Positions 59,844-64,000 of a stretch of DNA of 64,000 nt are shown here, one piece after another; position 1 is the stretch's first letter, and the number at the start of each line of letters is the position of its first letter. The notes beneath the pieces were generated by a model. It searched no databases, had not been told where the DNA came from, and saw only the letters and a program-made list of their open reading frames with translations. Position numbers and translations under genes: made by a program. Source of the DNA: Nicotiana tabacum (Eukaryota; Streptophyta; Magnoliopsida; Solanales; Solanaceae); contig NC_134088.1 of NCBI RefSeq assembly GCF_000715075.1, positions 1,612,001 to 1,676,000 on the forward strand, given 5' to 3'.

Positions 59844-61805
59844 TCAAGGCTCTTGTTCCTGCGGCTGACCGCCAACATTGTAGTATATCCTCTCCAAGTT
59901 TGCAGATATATGACAAGCAACGTTCAATGATACTTCTGCAAACCGCTCGGGCGTCATTCCCTGGCAACTTCTGCATGCTCTTGAGGTATATGTGGCTACC
60001 TCGAGGATCTTTCCCTTAATGTATTCCTGAGCCACATGCAACTCTCGATTTTACTGACCACGGGTCTCAGCTAGATCCAGCGCATCACGCTCGCGGTCCA
60101 AGGCCATATCTTTCTGGCGCCGAATTTCTAGCGACTCCGCTTCTAACTGATTGATCACCTTTTGGTAGCAGTGTCTTTCTATTTCAAATTCCGTGATCTG
60201 GATCTCCTTGCTTGACTCAACTCCCCATATCTGATCCCTCAGACCTTGGATTAATGGAGCAAAACCTCTACGCTTATGATCACAGACTACCCTGAACTGG
60301 GCTTCTTTCTCTTCTTGTTGCTGAGCGGTTGTGACTATGTTCTTCTTTCGAATTTGGGCTTTGAGTGCGTGCTTCTCTCGTGCCCACTGAGCCTTTTGTC
60401 GCTCAAAATCAGCCTATTGTATGTCCATGGCTGTCTCCAGAATGCCCTTATCTTCTTGTAAAATGTTAATATGAGATTGGAACTCTTGTTCCACTTCCTT
60501 TCTGGTTTCTCTAACTCTAACATCGATCTCCTCCTCCCAATCAACTGCGTTCCGTATGGATCTTTCTGTCCTTTGCTCGGGGATAGCCTGGTTGTGAAAC
60601 CACTCAAGGTATGTGAGGCTTACCTCCCCACGTTCACGATCAGCTACCATCTCGTCTAAATCAGAAAATCGACCACCAAACCAAACATTTTGTGCATATG
60701 ACTCCCTTGGAGGTTCCTCTCCCTTGAATTCCCACACGAACGGGCGCATGTCCTCAATCGGGGGCCTCTTTTGCTCTCTCTCTAGCTGGTGCATGACGCG
60801 TAGGGGCGCGTAGGGTTGGAAACCTCTAAAACCCATGAGTATGAGAACGGGCGATACGTCGACATATGCATGACCCTAGCAGAAGGGAACCAATAATAAT
60901 TCCAAGTGATTCTATCAGAATTCAATGAACCAAGTAATTTCCGCCAGGCCCTCACCCCCTCTGGAAGATTACAACTTGCGGCCCTGTCTGGGTGACATCC
61001 AATGTAATTCAGCCAGTTTTCATTGAAATTTATTACTATTGGATGATGATAAAGGTGCTCTATGAACCACATCTGCAGTAGAATGTTGCATCCCTCGAAG
61101 TAATCTTCACCCTCTTGACAGCGGGTCAAAGCTCGAAAAATATCTCCCAAAATCATGGGAAGAATGGTATGATCCTCGCTACTTTGCAAATACGAGACTA
61201 TCATAACCAATCGAATTCTGATGCGCCCACCACGCTATGGAAAGACAATGATCCCTAGAAATGATATCATGAACGCGAAGATTCTCAACTCCCTCCAAGC
61301 GTCGTAACTCAACTGGTTGACGAATTTTGTGCCCGAGAAGTTCTCAAACCCTTTCTCGTCCCCAAATCTGTCATAAAGATATTCCGACAGAACCCAGCCT
61401 TCATTTAAACAAACCATTGGAATTCGACGGAGGTATAACTTCTTTAAAAAAGTTGTTTACACCAACTTTTCTCGGAGCAGCAGGCTTTTTCCCACGAAGG
61501 TCTCTCCCCAGTCCGATGAACCCACCTAATTCTTCCAATGTGGGCGTCATTTCACAATCTTTGAACCTGAAGACATTGTTCGCGGGGTCCTAAAAACCCA
61601 CTAGAGCCTCGATTAAATCTCTGTTAGGCTTAATTCCCATGATGTCTGTGAGGAACTTGAGGTGCTTAAATACTCGATTTTGTTCCCATGTAGCAAAACT
61701 AGCCCACCAATTATAGAGACTACTCGGGGTCTTATCTCTGATCAAGAACATAAGACGTGTCTCGTCCCTTACCTTTTTCTGACTACTTTTTCTGATCAAG
61801 AACAT
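59844..61805 (-). pseudogene. ORF1 of Tat/Ogre-like element (upstream of gag)
   Basis: The N-terminal part (61590-61805 and on) has SLYNWWASFATWEQNRVFKH and, after a TAG at 61590 where Trp is likely, DPANNVFRFKDCEMTPTLEE, which matches the plant DUF7745-type domain. Next blocks: LSYDAWRELRIFAFMISFLG (61235-61417), then LGDIFRALTRCQEGEDYFEG and HPDRAASCNLPEGVRAWRKL (60782-61210). The C-terminus (60836-59844) is charged and coiled-coil-like (RETRKEVEQEFQSHINILQE), with stops at 60414 and near 60050. Frameshifts lie near 61400 and 60800. The function of Ogre ORF1 is unknown. Confidence 0.82.
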
Positions 61806-61934
61806 AAGATGATCCTAAGAATAAGATAAAAAAGGTTAGGACTTACCTAAACTATATGCAAATTATGATCATTCTTTTTTAGGACTCGATCTATTTTTTT
61901 CTTATTATTATAATATATATTTTGAAATTACCGG

Positions 61935-62405
61935 ACACAAAAGTTGATATGATAAAAGCGGAAAAATGGCTACTATTACAAAGACGACCCTTTGATACTT
62001 CCATAGAAGGCATAAAGGATGTTTTGGCAAAAACAGCCAAACAGAGGAACAAAATGATAAAACATAGACAAAATAATAAATAAATTTAAAAAAAACTTTT
62101 TTTACGAAAATGACCCTTTGCTACTCCGAGAATGGTTCAAAAGCTGTCTCAGCAAATATAACCAGACAAAACTAGATAAAATGACTACTTTTACGAAAAC
62201 AGCCTTTCGGCACTTCCGGAAAGGTTTAAAGCTGCTTCGACAAAAATGGCCAGACATGAGGGCAAAATGGTAAAAGGTGAATAAATACGGATAAAGTAGC
62301 TATTTTACAAAAAACCGCCCTTCAGCACTTTCCGGGAAGATTTTAAGGTTGTCTTGGCAAAACAATCGGAACATGAGGGCAAAACAGTAAAAAGGTGGCC
62401 AAAAT
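61935..62405 (-). repeat. Degenerate tandem repeats in 5' leader
   Basis: About four units of 90-125 bp, each containing TTTTACGAAAA or TTTACAAAAA, a GACCCTTTG(C/A)TACTTCC-like segment, an AAAGCTG(T/C)(C/T)T segment and ACAAAATG. Landmarks near 61985, 62110, 62202 and 62318. Confidence 0.75.
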
Positions 62406-62474
62406 AGACTCTCTCTTTTTTCCGAGAATTTTATGCTCCCTTTTTTTTTATAAGTGTGGGCTGAACCTGATGGA

Positions 62475-62522
62475 GGTTGCCTACGTATCTCACATCTGGT
62501 GAGAATCAAACCCGCGTAGTTC
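62475..62522 (-). other. Stem-loop module, copy 4
   Basis: Coding strand: GAACTACGCGGGTTTGAT, then TCTCAC-CAGAT-GTGAGA, then TACGTAGGCAACC. Outer stem CTACG/CGTAG, inner stem 6 bp. It is in the leader upstream of ORF1. Confidence 0.8.
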
Positions 62523-63249
62523 GATAAAACTAGGTACTTTCCCTCTCCCCTTTTTTAATGAAAATTAATCTTTACAACCCACACCAGACTACTACAAAAT
62601 CTTTTTTTTAAAGGTTTATTTGCACTAAACTAGGAGAATTATTTCTCTTTTTTTTAATTACACTAATTTTTTTAAAGCCGGTCGACAATGCAAGTAAGCC
62701 TTCCAAATGATGTATCAAGTAGCACATAAGTGAACATGATGGTCTCAAGGAGGATACCTGTCTTATACGGACCCGGCCCCTGTTCCGAGTTTCGCTAAGT
62801 CAAATGCACATGATGCACATAAAGCGAACCTACTAGGGATATCCGGTATAAGGTTTGTTCTTCTAGGTTTAAATTCTGGTGGAGAATGTATCTAGACTGG
62901 CTTACTCGAGCAGGCAACTCGAGCCTAGGATGGTCAGTGTACCGGTAGCATTGCTTTCCGGCTTAACTGGTGGTGCTCCCCGCCTAAAACATTTGTGACT
63001 AAAATCCTTCACCGGGTGACAAACACCTCGGCTATCTGAAAGAAAGCGGGCTATGTCAAGCAAATGCCCAATTTTTAATTCAAGAAGACTCAGAGGGGGG
63101 TGCGTGAGAAGACAGTTTATATATACAATTCAACAATTTGAAGTAGTAAAAAGCAAACAGGTAGCACATTAGGCACAAATAAATCACAATATATACAAAA
63201 TTATTAAAGCCAAATAAAAGTCAACATGTACAAGCTCGAATTCTGGTTG

Positions 63250-63267
63250 TCCCCAGCAGAGTCGCCA
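63250..63267 (-). promoter_or_regulatory. Primer binding site of Tat/Ogre-like element
   Basis: Minus strand TGGCGACTCTGCTGGGGA, four bases after the 5' LTR end. It differs from the iMet site of the other two elements. Tat/Ogre elements commonly use another tRNA (Arg is often reported); I have not matched it to a tRNA here. Confidence 0.78.
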
Positions 63268-63271
63268 GAAC

Positions 63272-64000
63272 TGTCACACCTCCTTTTTTTACCCATCTAA
63301 AAAAGATATGTGTATGTTATGTTATGGATTGTGGGTTAAAGAGTTTTTCCAATTGAAGTAACAAATTTGAGTAGGGATTATTTTATTTACAGAGTCGCCA
63401 CTTGGAATTGGTTTTCGGTGTTCCAAGTCACCTTTTATTTGAATCCATAGTCAAAGGAAGGTTTGACTCTATTTTTATCGGTCTGCGAAAATAAAGTTCG
63501 GGTAAGGAATTCTGTTGATCGGGGAGAAGGTATAAGGCATTCCCCGAGTCCCGTGGTTCTAGCACGGTCGCTTTATTGACTTAAAACTTGGCTTGAACTA
63601 ATTTTGGACAAACTGAGATTTATACTATTTTCATGTTTTACCTATCCGCTTTTATCTCTTGATTATTAGAAAAATTAAAGAACACTTTGAATAATAAGAT
63701 ACATAACCACACTACACAAGCGAATGCGTGATCGAAGAAATTTATTATTTAGTCATAACAGCACTACGCAAGCGAATCCGTGGTCATGACAAACGATTAT
63801 TACCACGTTATTTACTTTTGAAAAATTACTACAATTGTGCTTTGAGGAAAAATTAACTTTTTGGAAATTTATTAAAAGTTACTATTGCGCTACGCGAGCG
63901 AAGCCGCGATTATGGGAATTAAATAAATTAAAAATTAATTAAAACTATAATATGATATTAGATTATTTAGTTAATTTATTCAATGTTAAACATCACACTA
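63272..64000 (-). repeat. 5' LTR of Tat/Ogre-like element, truncated by window
   Basis: 729 bp aligning with 44556-45284 and continuing beyond the window. The U3 and promoter of this copy are not in view. Confidence 0.92.

Larger units (their letters stand above)
61806..63249 (-). other. 5' leader of Tat/Ogre-like element
   Basis: 1.4 kb between primer site and ORF1, without recognised protein. It contains the degenerate repeats at 61935-62405 and stem-loop copy 4. The part from about 62680 to 63240 is less AT-rich and shows no known motif. Confidence 0.7.
44556..64000 (-). mobile_element. Tat/Ogre-like Ty3/gypsy retrotransposon, right LTR cut by window edge
   Basis: Almost 20 kb. Direct repeats starting TGTCACACC(T) at 44556 and 63272 are its 3' and 5' LTRs. 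In transcription order: primer site, long repeat-bearing leader, ORF1, gag, protease with G-patch, candidate intron, RT, RNase H, second RNase H, integrase, a 3.5-kb 3' untranslated region with tandem arrays, purine tract, 3' LTR. An extra ORF upstream of gag, two RNase H domains and no chromodomain identify the Tat lineage, and size and layout are Ogre-like. All ORFs carry stops or frameshifts. By eye, roughly 25-30 differences separate the LTRs over the ~730 alignable bases. The target duplication cannot be checked on the right. Confidence 0.92.

Overview
The window is nuclear DNA from a flowering plant, most likely a Solanaceae species and plausibly Nicotiana. The evidence is a GT-AG intron-rich gene, Solanaceae-type SINE and RTE-LINE ends, Tekay/Del and Tat/Ogre-like LTR retrotransposons, and a long array of ~180-bp satellite monomers. 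I found one intact host gene. Nearly everything else is mobile or repetitive DNA.

Layout. 1-2418: AT-rich DNA with a 5'-truncated RTE-type LINE (725-1351, 16-bp target duplication) and a GGT/GAT-rich minisatellite. 2419-17439: a nested pair. An old plus-strand LTR element with ~2.6-kb LTRs and only 573 bp between them (non-autonomous, target duplication TCTTG) has its 3' LTR split by a minus-strand Tekay/Del chromovirus (5734-14971, target duplication CTAGG). The chromovirus still shows gag, protease, RT, RNase H, integrase and chromodomain, all broken by stops and frameshifts. 17691-27945: about 57 satellite monomers, changing from one subfamily to another near 21.5 kb. 28057-28733: a hAT-like MITE with an 8-bp target duplication.

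29601-40248 (minus): a complete diacylglycerol kinase gene of the plant cluster II type. Its 12 exons join without a break into 488 codons, and all introns are GT-AG. The introns hold a SINE, a truncated RTE end, a hairpin-type MITE and local duplications. A second hAT-like MITE (40549-41440) lies upstream and a small MITE (29348-29467) lies just past the stop, so the gene is bracketed by small transposons.

44556-64000 and beyond: a large minus-strand Tat/Ogre-like element. It has ~3.9-kb LTRs (the right one cut by the window edge), an extra ORF1 before gag, gag, protease with a G-patch, a candidate short intron, RT, two RNase H domains, integrase, a 3.5-kb 3' untranslated region with an 87-bp tandem array, and a repeat-rich 5' leader. 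A ~45-base module with an outer and an inner stem occurs four times in it: in the leader, between ORF1 and gag, after integrase and next to the 3' LTR. Stem sequences differ between copies while pairing is kept. I consider this the most unusual signal in the window.
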